From Burkholderiaceae bacterium (GTDB lineage: Bacteria > Pseudomonadota > Gammaproteobacteria > Burkholderiales > Burkholderiaceae_C): a stretch of DNA of 39,634 nt. Under the pieces are notes generated by a model. The model was given only the letters and a program-made list of their open reading frames with translations, ran no database searches and had not been told where the DNA came from. This document shows, piece after piece, positions 23,661-32,014 of this stretch. Made by a program: the position numbers and the translations under genes. The stretch is taken from contig JAIRVJ010000100.1 of assembly GCA_031253955.1 (NCBI GenBank), forward strand, positions 1-39,634. The letters are read 5' to 3'. How positions within the stretch are numbered: position 1 is the first letter of the stretch; the number at the start of each line of letters is the position of its first letter.

Positions 23661-24851
23661 ATGGACTATTCGATCAGCGCCCAAGACGCGCAACGCCTGC
23701 ACGCCCTGCGCGTCATTGGGCGCGAGGAAATCCGCCCCGCCGGTCTGCGCGCCGACCGTGCGGGCGAGCCGCTGCCGGTGGGCGATGCTTTCTTCACGCG
23801 GATGTTGGCCGCAGGCTTTGGCCGCACCCGCTGGCGTCCCGAAGGGCAGGCCGGGAGCCATCCAGTCATCGCGCCCAACAAGGGATCGACCGCAGTCGCG
23901 CAAGTGCTGCTGGCCGAAGAAGGGGCGTATTGGGATCGCGGCATCGGCGTGGCGATGCCCGGCCCCGGTTTGGGCGAGCCGCCGATTTTGTCGATGGGCA
24001 CGCCGGAGCAGAAAGCGCGCTTTCTGGGGCCGTTCGTCAATCCGGCCCAGCCGATCTGGGGCGCGTTCGCGATGACCGAGCCTTCGGGCGGATCGGACGT
24101 GGCCAACATCAAAACGCGCGCGCGGCGCGAGGGCGACGTGTGGATTCTGGATGGCGCCAAGTCGTTTTCCGGCAACTCCGGGCGCGCCGAGTGGATCGTG
24201 GTGTTTGCCACCGTCGATCCGGCGCTGGGGCGCGCGGGCCACCGCGCCTTCGCCGTCGAGCGCGGCACACCGGGCCTGGGCGGCTTTCGCATCGAAAAGA
24301 AGATGGGGCTGAAGGCTTACGAATCGACCTCGTTTTTCCTCACCGGCTGCCGCGTGCCCGCTGCCAACCTGCTTGGCGGCGAAGCGTATTACGCGCAGCG
24401 CGCGGGCTTCAAGGGGGCGATGGACACCTTCAACGCGGGCCGCCCGGCCATTGCGGGCATGGCCGTCGGCATTGGCCGCGCGGCGCTGGACGAGGCGGCC
24501 CGGTTCATGCAAGAAGACGGCCTGTGGGCCGACGCCCGCCTGCGCGACCGCTGGGAGCGGTGCCGCCGCAAGCTCAAGGCGGCCCTGCTGCTGGCGCTGC
24601 GCGCGGCCTGGCTGGCCGACCGCAAACAGCCCAACATGGTCGAGGCTTCGGCTTCCAAGGCGATGGCCGCGCCCGCCGCCTTCGAGGCCACGAGCTTGGC
24701 GATGGAGGCGCTCGGCCTGGCGGGCGGGCGGGGCGATCACCAGATCGAAAAACTGTTCCGCGACGTGAAGGCGATGGATATCGTCGAAGGCACCGGCCAG
24801 ATTCAGCGCATCGTCATGGCGCGCAAGCTGGTCGGGCTGCCGCATGGATGA
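23661..24851 (+). CDS. Acyl-CoA dehydrogenase family subunit with catalytic glutamate
   Basis: A 396-residue acyl-CoA dehydrogenase homologue. The middle domain has GAFAMTEPSGGSDVANIKTRA (flavin-binding TEPxxGSD) and GAKSFSGNSGRAEWIVVFA, and the C-terminus has DIVEGTGQIQRIVMARKLVG with the catalytic glutamate (Glu376) of medium/short-chain type enzymes. What is missing is the RxxFGxPIxxxQ motif: after NAGRPAIAGMAVGIGRAALDEA comes DARLRDRWERCRRKLKAALLLALRAAWL. That motif is present in the preceding gene. Complementary losses suggest a heteromeric dehydrogenase. ATG 23661 has GAGGA upstream; a TTG two codons earlier is less likely. Confidence 0.9.
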   Translation: MDYSISAQDAQRLHALRVIGREEIRPAGLRADRAGEPLPVGDAFFTRMLAAGFGRTRWRPEGQAGSHPVIAPNKGSTAVAQVLLAEEGAYWDRGIGVAMPGPGLGEPPILSMGTPEQKARFLGPFVNPAQPIWGAFAMTEPSGGSDVANIKTRARREGDVWILDGAKSFSGNSGRAEWIVVFATVDPALGRAGHRAFAVERGTPGLGGFRIEKKMGLKAYESTSFFLTGCRVPAANLLGGEAYYAQRAGFKGAMDTFNAGRPAIAGMAVGIGRAALDEAARFMQEDGLWADARLRDRWERCRRKLKAALLLALRAAWLADRKQPNMVEASASKAMAAPAAFEATSLAMEALGLAGGRGDHQIEKLFRDVKAMDIVEGTGQIQRIVMARKLVGLPHG

Positions 24852-24904
24852 AGAAGTTGTGCGCTGTGCGTTTGGCGTTGAGTGTGAAACGTTTGATTTT
24901 CTAT

Positions 24905-24998
24905 CAATTTAATAGCTTTTTACCAATACATTGTATGATTTATACATATAAAAAATATATAAAATCATATAATATACATGATATTAGCTATTAATTTT
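24905..24998. repeat. AATAGCT-type intergenic repeat, copy 5
   Basis: It begins CAATTTAATAGCTTTTTACC, continues AATACATTGTATGATTTATA and ends GATATTAGCTATTAATTTTAG. The 210-base gap it fills between the dehydrogenase and CoA-transferase genes contains no gene. It is very AT-rich (many TATA and ATAT steps) in a GC-rich background and could hold a promoter for the CoA-transferase gene. Confidence 0.7.
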
Positions 24999-25062
24999 AG
25001 AGCAACAGAAATTTTTTCGCTTCTGCAAACGCCACACGCTCAGCACACAACGCCACACTGAA

Positions 25063-26286
25063 ATGACCACCGCCTCTTCTCCCGCTTCCCCCGCCGCGGC
25101 CACCGGCCCGCTCAAGGGCATCCGCGTGCTCGATCTGACCGCCGTCGTGCTGGGGCCTATCGCCACCCAGATACTGGCCGACTTCGGCGCCGATGTCATC
25201 AAGGTCGAGCCCCCGGCGGGCGACATGATGCGCGCCAACGGCATCTCGCTGCATCCGGGCATGAGTTCGATCTTTCTGGCCGTCAACCGCAACAAGCGTT
25301 CGGTGTGCATCGATCTGAAATCGCCCGCGGGCCGCGCCGCACTGGACGCGCTGATTCCCACCGTGGATGTGCTGGTGCACAACATGCGCATTCCCGCCGC
25401 CGGGCGTCTGGGCCTGGGCTACGAGCGGGTCGCGCGCTTGCGCCCGGACATCGTGTACTGCGCGGCGCTGGGCTTCGGGCAAGACGGCCCGCACCGCGAC
25501 AAACCGGCATTCGACGACATCATTCAGGCCGGCTGCGGGCTGACCGGTTTGAGCGCCATCGGCCAGGCGCAGCCGGACTACGTGCCCAGCCTGATCGCCG
25601 ACAAGACCGCCGGAATGGCGGTGAGCAACGCCATCATGGCCGCGCTGCTGCACCGCGCGGCAACCGGGCAGGGCCAGTACGTCGAAGTGCCGATGCTGGA
25701 AACCATGGCCGCCTTCGTCATGGCCGAGCACATGGGGGGGCTGACGTTTCGCGGATCGGGCATCAAGGCGGGCTACCCGCGCCTGCTCGAAGGCGGGCGC
25801 AAGCCCGCGCGCACCAGGGACGGCTGGATCGCCATGCTGCCCTATACCGGCAAGCACTGGCACGCCTTCTTCGAGGCCGTGGGCCGCAAGGATTTGAGCG
25901 CGCGCTACGACATCGAAGACCGCCACCAGCGCAACGCGCGCATCCGCGAGCTGTATGCGCATCTGCGCGAATTGGCGACCGAAAAAACCACCGCGCAATG
26001 GATGGCTTTGTGTGAGCAGCTGGACATTCCGGCCACGCCCATCTACATGCCCGACGATCTGCCCGCGCACCCGCACCTGCAAGCGGTCGGCCTGTTTCAA
26101 GACGCCGAACACCCGACCGAAGGCCCGATCCGGCAGGTGCGCCCGGCCACGCGCTTTTCGGCCACCCCCGCTAACGTGTACCGACAGGCACCCGCCGTGG
26201 GGCAGCACACCGAGGAGGTATTGCGCGAGGCGGGTTTGGGCACCGATGAAATTGCGCGCTTGAAACAGCAGCGGGCGATTGTTTGA
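25063..26286 (+). CDS. CaiB/BaiF family (class III) CoA-transferase, no. 1
   Basis: A 407-residue class III CoA-transferase moving CoA between acyl-CoA and free acid through an aspartyl-CoA intermediate. Family features are GIRVLDLTAVVLGPIATQIL with the following DFGADVIKVEPPAGDMMR, AVNRNKRSVCIDLKSPAGR, VLVHNMRIPAAGRLGLGYE, and the catalytic aspartate in KPAFDDIIQAGCG (Asp151). RASG-like elements and the C-terminal GxxP region (PRQ... HTEEVLREAGLG) are present. It probably activates the acid taken up by a Bug receptor, using a CoA ester from the pathway as donor. The IclR gene overlaps its stop. Confidence 0.92.
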   Translation: MTTASSPASPAAATGPLKGIRVLDLTAVVLGPIATQILADFGADVIKVEPPAGDMMRANGISLHPGMSSIFLAVNRNKRSVCIDLKSPAGRAALDALIPTVDVLVHNMRIPAAGRLGLGYERVARLRPDIVYCAALGFGQDGPHRDKPAFDDIIQAGCGLTGLSAIGQAQPDYVPSLIADKTAGMAVSNAIMAALLHRAATGQGQYVEVPMLETMAAFVMAEHMGGLTFRGSGIKAGYPRLLEGGRKPARTRDGWIAMLPYTGKHWHAFFEAVGRKDLSARYDIEDRHQRNARIRELYAHLRELATEKTTAQWMALCEQLDIPATPIYMPDDLPAHPHLQAVGLFQDAEHPTEGPIRQVRPATRFSATPANVYRQAPAVGQHTEEVLREAGLGTDEIARLKQQRAIV

Positions 26287-27116
26287 TCGCCGCGCCCGCC
26301 GCCGCACCAGGCCAGGACGGGCAAAATCCGCCCCTTGCTTCAAGAAAATCCAGCGCGGTGGAACCATCGGTCATCAAAACGGCGGGGCGGGTATTCGAGG
26401 TGCTTGAATACATGGGCGAGGTGCGCCGGCCCGTGACGGTGCGCGAAATTTCCGAGCGCCTGGGCTATCCGCTGTCCAGCGCCCAGGCGCTGCTCAAGAG
26501 CATCGCCACGCTGGGCTATCTGCGCTACGACTCCCTGCTGCGCGCCTACCTGGCCACGCCCCGGCTGGCCTCGCTAGGCGAATGGGTGGTCGATTCGATG
26601 TTCGCCGGCGGCCAGTTGTTCGGGGCGCTGGAGGACATCGCGCGCAAGACGGGCTTCAAGGCCATCCTCGCGGTCGAAAACGGCATTTACGCGCACTATG
26701 TGCGCGTGATCGTCGGCAACCGACCCATGGTCTTCAACGTCCAGCCCGGTACGCGGCGGCTGCTGTGCATGTCGGGGCTGGGCTGGGCGCTGCTGGCGGC
26801 CAGCAGCGACGAGCACGTGGCGCGCATCATTCATCGCACCAACCTGCGGCTGGGAGACGGCGGCCAGGCCGTAGCTCCCGATTACGTGAAAGCCCAGGTG
26901 CGCGAAACCCGCGAGCGCGGCTACGCCTTCTCGCGCGCCGTCGTCACCGAGGGCATCGGCATCGTCGCGGTCAGCGCGGCAGCTTCCCACGCGCCCGATA
27001 CGCGGCTGGCCATCGGCGCAGGCGGCCCGGTGGCCGAACTGGAAGCCACACTCGACGCCGTCCTGCGCGTCCTGCGCGAACACGCGGCGGCAGCCGGCCC
27101 GGTGACCAGACGGTGA
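26283..27116 (+). CDS. IclR family transcriptional regulator
   Basis: A 277-residue regulator of the IclR type. The N-terminal winged helix (about 30-95) has VIKTAGRVFEVLEYMGEVRRPVTVREISERLGYPLSSAQALLKSI, and the C-terminal effector domain (about 110-265) has GFKAILAVENGIYAHYVRVI, LLCMSGLGWALL and ERGYAFSRAVVTEGIGIVAVS. IclR proteins commonly control catabolism of aromatic or other organic acids next to their own genes, so it may sense the substrate of this island. The start is uncertain: TTG 26283 overlaps the CoA-transferase stop (coupling) while GTG 26358 would remove a non-conserved N-terminus; no clear ribosome site marks either. Confidence 0.9.
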   Translation: MIAAPAAAPGQDGQNPPLASRKSSAVEPSVIKTAGRVFEVLEYMGEVRRPVTVREISERLGYPLSSAQALLKSIATLGYLRYDSLLRAYLATPRLASLGEWVVDSMFAGGQLFGALEDIARKTGFKAILAVENGIYAHYVRVIVGNRPMVFNVQPGTRRLLCMSGLGWALLAASSDEHVARIIHRTNLRLGDGGQAVAPDYVKAQVRETRERGYAFSRAVVTEGIGIVAVSAAASHAPDTRLAIGAGGPVAELEATLDAVLRVLREHAAAAGPVTRR

Positions 27117-27204
27117 GCGTTTGGCGTTATCTATGTCCTCCCGATGAATCGTTGTTCAGCCACGCCCAAGGCGGCCCACCAGCGCGGTTCGCTCCCGAAG
27201 CAAG

Positions 27205-27250
27205 ACTCCTGAATTGATAGCTTTGGCTGCTCTCTAATTTGATAGCTCAT
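27205..27250. repeat. Partial AATAGCT-type repeat, copy 6
   Basis: CTCCTGAATTGATAGCT (27206-27222) matches the left end of the repeats at 39285 and 20346; after about 13 bases a second TTTGATAGCTCATTG follows. The normal right arm is missing. It lies downstream of the IclR gene and next to a MITE-like element, so it may be a damaged copy. Confidence 0.5.
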
Positions 27251-27257
27251 TGCGAAG

Positions 27258-27366
27258 ATATAGCGGCTCCCAAAAATACTCAGACGCGAAGACGAGCCGC
27301 AGACAGTGCGAGTAGCACGGTAAGACGAAGGCGACAAAGTATGAGAATTTTTGGGAACCGCTATAT
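27258..27366. mobile_element. 109-bp MITE-like inverted-repeat element
   Basis: Terminal inverted repeats of 25 bases match at 23 positions: ATATAGCGGCTCCCAAAAAT... at 27258 and ...ATTTTTGGGAACCGCTATAT ending 27366. The interior is CG-rich and codes for nothing recognisable. The outer TA steps resemble the TA targets of IS630/mariner elements. It lies about 80 bases before an IS630 transposase remnant. Confidence 0.65.
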
Positions 27367-27445
27367 GAGTTTTTGTGTATTTATATAGTTGACTCTGTAA
27401 TAAATTAGACATAGATTATACGTCATGCTCAACCAGGAGATCGTC

Positions 27446-27787
27446 ATGGCCTACAGTGAGAACTTCAAACAGCGCGTACTGGCCTATATTGCTGGAGGCG
27501 CCAACAAGGTTGAGGCGGCCAAGTGTTCAACCAGTGGCTGGAGCACATGCTACTGCCGCAACGGGCCAGCGGTAGCACCATGGTGCTGGACACCCGCCAG
27601 CTTTCACAAGGCAGAGTACACGCGCCGCCTGGTGGAGCACGCTGGCTGTCAACTGCTGTACTTGACGCCCTACAGTCCTGATCTCAACCCAATTGAAAAG
27701 CTCTGGGCCAATCTCAAGCGCCGCTGGCGCAAAGTTGGCGGCGCGCTGGAGGAGATGATCGTAACGTCCGATTATTTTGGGGATTGA
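27446..27787 (+). pseudogene. IS630-family transposase remnant
   Basis: Pieces of an IS630 transposase survive. The N-terminus AYSENFKQRVLAYIAGGANKVEAA (helix-turn-helix start, after CAGGAG and ATG 27446) is followed directly by a FNQWLEHMLLPQRASGSTMV piece in the +2 frame (from about 27526). The DDE end then returns in the first frame: SFHKAEYTRRLVEHAGCQLL, then YLTPYSPDLNPIEKLWANLKRRWRK. About two thirds of the transposase centre is deleted, including two of the three catalytic acids, and frameshifts lie at both joints. Possible inverted ends are near 27395 (AATAAATTAGACAT) and 27766 (GTCCGATTATTTT). It cannot move by itself. Confidence 0.82.
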
Positions 27788-27793
27788 CTATGG

Positions 27794-27912
27794 CTCCCTC
27801 CCCCGCGCGCGAGGGAGGGTTGGGGTGGGGGCGCACGGCGCTGAAACAGGCGCGGGGTTTGCAATGTGCCGCTGCCCCCATTCCCGCCTTCCCCCGCGAG
27901 CGGGGGAGGGGG
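27794..27912. repeat. Paired GC-rich hairpin repeat, copy 4
   Basis: Two inverted hairpins: CTCCCTCCCCCGC...GAGGGAGGG near 27795-27819 with the flank TTGGGGTGGGGG, and CTTCCCCCGC/GCGGGGGAGG near 27888-27910. The arrangement is the same as at 23520-23638. It lies between the IS remnant and the end of the minus-strand CoA-transferase gene. Confidence 0.75.
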
Positions 27913-27964
27913 CAAAAACCAAGCACGCTCCCGCATACCTTGCGCCGGGATCGTAAACACGTTC

Positions 27965-29182
27965 TTAGATCACGGCCCGCGCCCGCAGCTCTTCCAGGCG
28001 CTCTTGGCTCAACCCAAGTTCCGCCGCCAGCACTTGGGCGCTGTGTTCGCCGAGCATGGGCGGGGGGCGGTGTTCGACGGGGGTGGCCGAGAAGCGCAGG
28101 GGGCTGCGCAGGCTGGGAACGTTCACGCCGCGGCTGTGCGGCAGGTTGACCACCAGGTCGCGGTGGCGTATTTGTTCGTCCTGAAAAACGTCGGCCATGT
28201 CGTTGATGGGGCCGCAGGGCACACCCGCGCTTTCAAAAGTCGCCACCAATTCAGCGCGGGTGTGGCCAGCCAGCGCTGGGGCGAGTATTTCGCGCAGCGC
28301 GGCGCGGTGGGCGATGCGCAGTGTGTTGGTGCGAAAGCGTTCGTCCCGCGTCCATTCCGGGTGCCCCAGGGTTTCGCATATGGCCTTGAACTGGCCGTCG
28401 TTGCCCGCCGCCACAATGATGGAGCCGTCGGCGCAGTCCAGCACTTCGGAAGGGGAAGCCACCGGGTTGGTGTTGCCTGCACGTGGGGGTATCTTGCCGG
28501 TGATGAGGTAGCCGAGCGCGACATGGCCGTTGAGGGCCACGGATGAATCGAGCAGGGACGCATCCAGATACTGACCCTGGCCGGTCTTTTGCCGGTGGTA
28601 AAGCGCGCCGACGATGCCGACGGCGGCATACAGGCCGGTTACCACATCGGTGATGGGAATGGCGGTGCGCATGGGGCCGGCGCCGGGCGCGCCTTCGGGA
28701 TGGCCGCAGGTGCTCATCAGACCGGCCATTCCTTGCAGGATGAAATCGTAGGCCGGGCGGGTGGCATAGGGGCCGGTTTGACCAAAGCCGGTGATCGAGC
28801 AGTAGATGATGTCCGGGCGGCGGCGGCGGATGCTGGTTTCGTCCAGGCCGTATTTGGCCAGCGAGCCGACCTTGTAGTTTTCCACCAGTACATCGCAGCG
28901 CGCGGCCAGATCCTGCACCAGCGCGGCGCCTTCGGGCGTGGCGATGTCGATGGTGACCGATTGCTTGCCCCGGTTGTAGGCCAGGTAGGTGGCCGATTCG
29001 GCGCCGTGCGCGTCGTGCGGATCGGACAGAAAGGGTCCCATGCGCCGGGTGTCGTCGCCCTCGCCGGGCTTTTCGATCTTGTAAACCGTGGCGCCCATGT
29101 CGGCCAGGGTCTGCGTGCACGCAGGCCCGGCGACGATTCTGGAGAGATCCAGAACCTTGATGCCTTCGAGAATTGCGGTCAT
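27965..29182 (-). CDS. CaiB/BaiF family (class III) CoA-transferase, no. 2
   Basis: A 405-residue class III CoA-transferase, last gene of the minus-strand arm. It has GIKVLDLSRIVAGPACTQTLADMGATVYKIE, the LAYNRGKQSVTIDIATPEG segment, VLVENYKVGSLAKYGLD, and the catalytic aspartate in RPAYDFILQGMAG (Asp146). It is only distantly similar to the first CoA-transferase (25063), with differences through the central region, so the two probably use different acids or donors. ATG 29182 is preferred because GGAG lies 8 bases upstream; GTG 29191 overlaps the Bug stop. It replaces functionally the acyl-CoA synthetase AtuH of the Pseudomonas pathway (inference). Confidence 0.92.
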   Translation of the reverse strand: MTAILEGIKVLDLSRIVAGPACTQTLADMGATVYKIEKPGEGDDTRRMGPFLSDPHDAHGAESATYLAYNRGKQSVTIDIATPEGAALVQDLAARCDVLVENYKVGSLAKYGLDETSIRRRRPDIIYCSITGFGQTGPYATRPAYDFILQGMAGLMSTCGHPEGAPGAGPMRTAIPITDVVTGLYAAVGIVGALYHRQKTGQGQYLDASLLDSSVALNGHVALGYLITGKIPPRAGNTNPVASPSEVLDCADGSIIVAAGNDGQFKAICETLGHPEWTRDERFRTNTLRIAHRAALREILAPALAGHTRAELVATFESAGVPCGPINDMADVFQDEQIRHRDLVVNLPHSRGVNVPSLRSPLRFSATPVEHRPPPMLGEHSAQVLAAELGLSQERLEELRARAVI

Positions 29183-29187
29183 GTCAC

Positions 29188-30174
29188 TCACTCCAAATGA
29201 ATGTTGGCTTTTTTGATCACGCCAGCCCAGCGGGCGGACTCGCTGCGCATGAAGGCGTCGAACTGCTCGGGCGTGCCGCCCACGGGGTCGATGCCGAACT
29301 CGATCAGCTTGCCGTGAATTTCCGGCGCTTGCAGCGCCTTGCGGACTTCGGCGGAAAGCCTGTCCACGATCGCCTTGGGCGTTTGGGCCGGCGCGAGCAG
29401 GCCGATCCAGCTGCCGCCGGTCATGCCGGGGTAACCCAGCTCGGCCATGGTCGGCACTTCGGGCGCGGCGGGCCAGTGCTGGCCGCTGGTCATGGCCAGG
29501 GCGCGCAGCTTGCCGGCTTTGACCTGCGGCATCATGGTCTGCACGGAATCGAAGACGATGGCGATGCGGCCCGAAAACAGATCGGGCAGCGCCGGCGCGA
29601 TGCCTTTGTAAGGAATGTGCGACATCTTCAAACCCGCCGTCTGCGCGAACAATTCGCCCGCCAGATGCGCGCCGGAGCCGGCGCCGCTGGAAGCAAAGGT
29701 CGCCTGATCGGGATTGGCCTTGGCCCAGGCCACGAACTCATGAAGGCTGACCGGCGGCAAGGCCGCGCTGGAAACCATCAGCAGCGGGATGGCGCCGAAT
29801 TCGCTCACGCCGCGCAGGTCTTGCAGCGGGGAGTAGGCCATTTTCGGATACAGGCTCGGATTGATGACGTGGGCCGCCACGACCACCAGCAGCGTGTAGC
29901 CATCCGGTGCCGCGTGCGCCACGAAAGCCGAGCCAATTTGCCCGTTGGCGCCGCCCATGTTGTCGATGATGACCGGTGTCTTCAATTGTTCGCCGAGCTT
30001 GCTGGCGATCAGCCGCGTGACCGTGTCGGACACTCCGCCGGGCGTGTAGGGCACCACGACATGGATCGGCCTGTTCGGGTAGGTATCTTCGGCGCAGGCC
30101 GTGCCCGCGCCGCCAGCCAGCGCGGCGGCGGCCAGGGCGGCGGCCAGGAACTTGCGGCGACAGTTGAAAATCAT
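29188..30174 (-). CDS. Bug/TctC-family tripartite tricarboxylate receptor, no. 2
   Basis: A 328-residue periplasmic binding protein of the Bug family. The signal peptide CRRKFLAAALAAAALAGGAGTACA contains a good twin-arginine RRKFL motif; cleavage is expected near CAE-DTYP. Family segments include YPNRPIHVVVPYTPGGVSDTVTRLIA, IIDNMGGANGQIGSAFVAHAAPDGYTLL, YSPLQDLRGVSEF and APEVPTMAELGYPG. It is located between atuA (34 bases upstream) and the CoA-transferase (5 bases downstream), so it should be expressed with the degradation enzymes. AAGGAGA precedes the ATG. Only the receptor is encoded here, and no TctA or TctB permease gene is visible. Confidence 0.93.
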   Translation of the reverse strand: MIFNCRRKFLAAALAAAALAGGAGTACAEDTYPNRPIHVVVPYTPGGVSDTVTRLIASKLGEQLKTPVIIDNMGGANGQIGSAFVAHAAPDGYTLLVVVAAHVINPSLYPKMAYSPLQDLRGVSEFGAIPLLMVSSAALPPVSLHEFVAWAKANPDQATFASSGAGSGAHLAGELFAQTAGLKMSHIPYKGIAPALPDLFSGRIAIVFDSVQTMMPQVKAGKLRALAMTSGQHWPAAPEVPTMAELGYPGMTGGSWIGLLAPAQTPKAIVDRLSAEVRKALQAPEIHGKLIEFGIDPVGGTPEQFDAFMRSESARWAGVIKKANIHLE

Positions 30175-30208
30175 GGAAGTCTCCTTGGGTTGGTTGAAAC
30201 GAAAAATT

Positions 30209-32014
30209 TCAGGCCGCGCCTGGCTCCAGCAGGCCGCTTGCGAGCCAGCTCCGGGGGACGCGCACCGGGCAGTCGAGCAGCATCTGCGCGAAGGACTTGC
30301 CCAGCGGGTCCGAGCGCAGGCTGGCCACCCCGCCGCCGCCGAGCGCGCGGTGCAGAACGAAGTTCAGCGCGCCCAGGCCCGGCAGGTCATAACGCTCGAC
30401 CTCACCTTGCACCAGATGCGCAAAATATGCGCGCACCCGTGCGGCATCGAGCTGCACGCGCAGCAGCGGCAGAAATTCGGGCCGGCGGGCAATGACGCCG
30501 ATGTTTTCGTCGTCGCCCTTGTCGCCGCTGCGCGCCCAGGCAAGCGCGACCAGCGGCACGGGTACGGCATCGCCGCCTGGTTGCATGTCAGGCGGCATGG
30601 CGGGCAGTTCGGCGGCGGCGGTGACCGGCCCCGCTGCGGGAGGCGCGACCGGCTCGGCCATATCGCCAAGCGCCACTTGCAGCGCCACCTGATCCTTGGG
30701 CACCAGAAACGAGAACACCTTGATGACCGGCTGCACATCCGCGCGGCCCGAAAACGTCGAGCGCGTGCCCGGCCCCATCGACGTGCCGGCGGATGCGCAT
30801 TCGCGCTGCAAGAAGGCCAGCGCCTTGGGGTCGGCATGGCGGGCGGCGATGCGCAGCACCACTTCGCGCGTGGGCAGGGGGCGGGCGTGGGCGCCGTACA
30901 GCGCTTCGCAGCCGAGCAGTTCGACGCAGGTTTCGCTGTAGCCGGCCATGCCGCGCTGGCGCATCTGGGCGCGCGTGCGCTCAAGCAGCGCATCGGCGGT
31001 TTTGCGCGCTTTGGCGGGCGCGTCGATGCCGCGAATGGCCATCATGATCTGCAACTGGTAGCCGTCGCGCCATGTGCCGTTGGCCTTGTAGCTGCCGGTG
31101 GGCGGGCGTCCGCGCGCGCCTTGAATGCGCACCGCGTCCGGCCCTTGTGCCCGCACGCGCACCTGCCGGAAGTCGCAAGTGACGTCGGGCATCAGGTAAT
31201 TGGCCGGGTCGCCGATTTCGTAGAGCACCTGCTCGGCCACCGCGCCCGGATGGATCAGTCCGCCGGTGCCTTTCGGCTTGGAGAGCGTAAAAGCGCCGTC
31301 TTCTTCGCAGTCGATCACCGGGTAGCCCATGTTCGCCCAATCGGGCACCTGTTGCCAGTCGGTGAACAGGCCGCCGGTGGCTTGTGCCCCGCACTCGATC
31401 ACGTGGCCCGCGAGCGTGCCGGCGGCCAGGCGCTCCCAGTCGTCCCAGCGCCAGCCGAATTCATGCGCCAGCGCGCCCACCACCACGGCGCTGTCCACAC
31501 AACGGCCCGTGATGACGATTTGCGCGCCCAGCGCGAGCGCCTGCGCGATGCCGCGCGCGCCGACGTAGGCGTTGGCCGAAACCAACTGCGCCGGAGGCGG
31601 TTCGCCCGTGTGCAGGTCGCGCAGCCCTTGCGCGCGCAGGCGCTCGAACTGCGGCATCACGTCATCGCCCGTGACCACCGCGATGCGCGGCGCCAGGCCC
31701 TGCTGCGCGGCCACGGCGGCCAGCGCGTCGCGGCAGGCGTGCGGGTTCAGGCCGCCGGCGTTGGCAATCACGCGCACGCCCTTGGCGCAGATCGCCGCCA
31801 GGTGCGGGGCCATCGCGGCGTGCACGAAATCGGTGGCGTAGCCCAGCGCCGGGTCCTTGGCGCGGGCGCGCGCCAGAATCGACATGGTGGTTTCGGCCAG
31901 ATAGTCGTAAACCAGATAGTGCAGGCCCGGCACTTCGAGCAGTTGCGGCGTGGCGATGGCCGAATCGCCCCAAAAGCCGCTGGCGCCGCCGATACGCACG
32001 GCTTTCCTGTTCAT
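30209..32014 (-). CDS. atuA: Acyclic terpene utilization family protein AtuA
   Basis: A 601-residue protein with the AtuA domain (PF07287, former DUF1446) in residues about 5-450 and a C-terminal AtuA-like ferredoxin-fold domain (about 490-595). Typical segments are RIGGASGFWGDS at the N-terminus, IANAGGLNPHACRDAL, TGRCVDSAVVVGALAHEFGW, YEIGDPANYLMPDVTCDF and, in the C-terminal domain, ALAWARSGDKGDDENIGVIARRPE. AtuA is required for citronellol/geraniol growth in Pseudomonas but its reaction is unproven. ATG 32014 has GGAG upstream. The 200 bases between it and the carboxylase gene hold a degenerate AATAGCT-like repeat (about 32081-32110) and no gene. Confidence 0.92.
   Translation of the reverse strand: MNRKAVRIGGASGFWGDSAIATPQLLEVPGLHYLVYDYLAETTMSILARARAKDPALGYATDFVHAAMAPHLAAICAKGVRVIANAGGLNPHACRDALAAVAAQQGLAPRIAVVTGDDVMPQFERLRAQGLRDLHTGEPPPAQLVSANAYVGARGIAQALALGAQIVITGRCVDSAVVVGALAHEFGWRWDDWERLAAGTLAGHVIECGAQATGGLFTDWQQVPDWANMGYPVIDCEEDGAFTLSKPKGTGGLIHPGAVAEQVLYEIGDPANYLMPDVTCDFRQVRVRAQGPDAVRIQGARGRPPTGSYKANGTWRDGYQLQIMMAIRGIDAPAKARKTADALLERTRAQMRQRGMAGYSETCVELLGCEALYGAHARPLPTREVVLRIAARHADPKALAFLQRECASAGTSMGPGTRSTFSGRADVQPVIKVFSFLVPKDQVALQVALGDMAEPVAPPAAGPVTAAAELPAMPPDMQPGGDAVPVPLVALAWARSGDKGDDENIGVIARRPEFLPLLRVQLDAARVRAYFAHLVQGEVERYDLPGLGALNFVLHRALGGGGVASLRSDPLGKSFAQMLLDCPVRVPRSWLASGLLEPGAA

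Noticed and set aside
27131-27412. 93-codon minus-strand frame between the IclR gene and the IS remnant
   Set aside because: It runs through the MITE-like inverted repeat and an AATAGCT-type repeat, so it is probably not a gene.
23520-27912. Repeated GC-rich hairpins as a possible CRISPR array
   Set aside because: The units are paired inverted hairpins at scattered sites, not direct repeats with regular spacers, and no cas gene is present.
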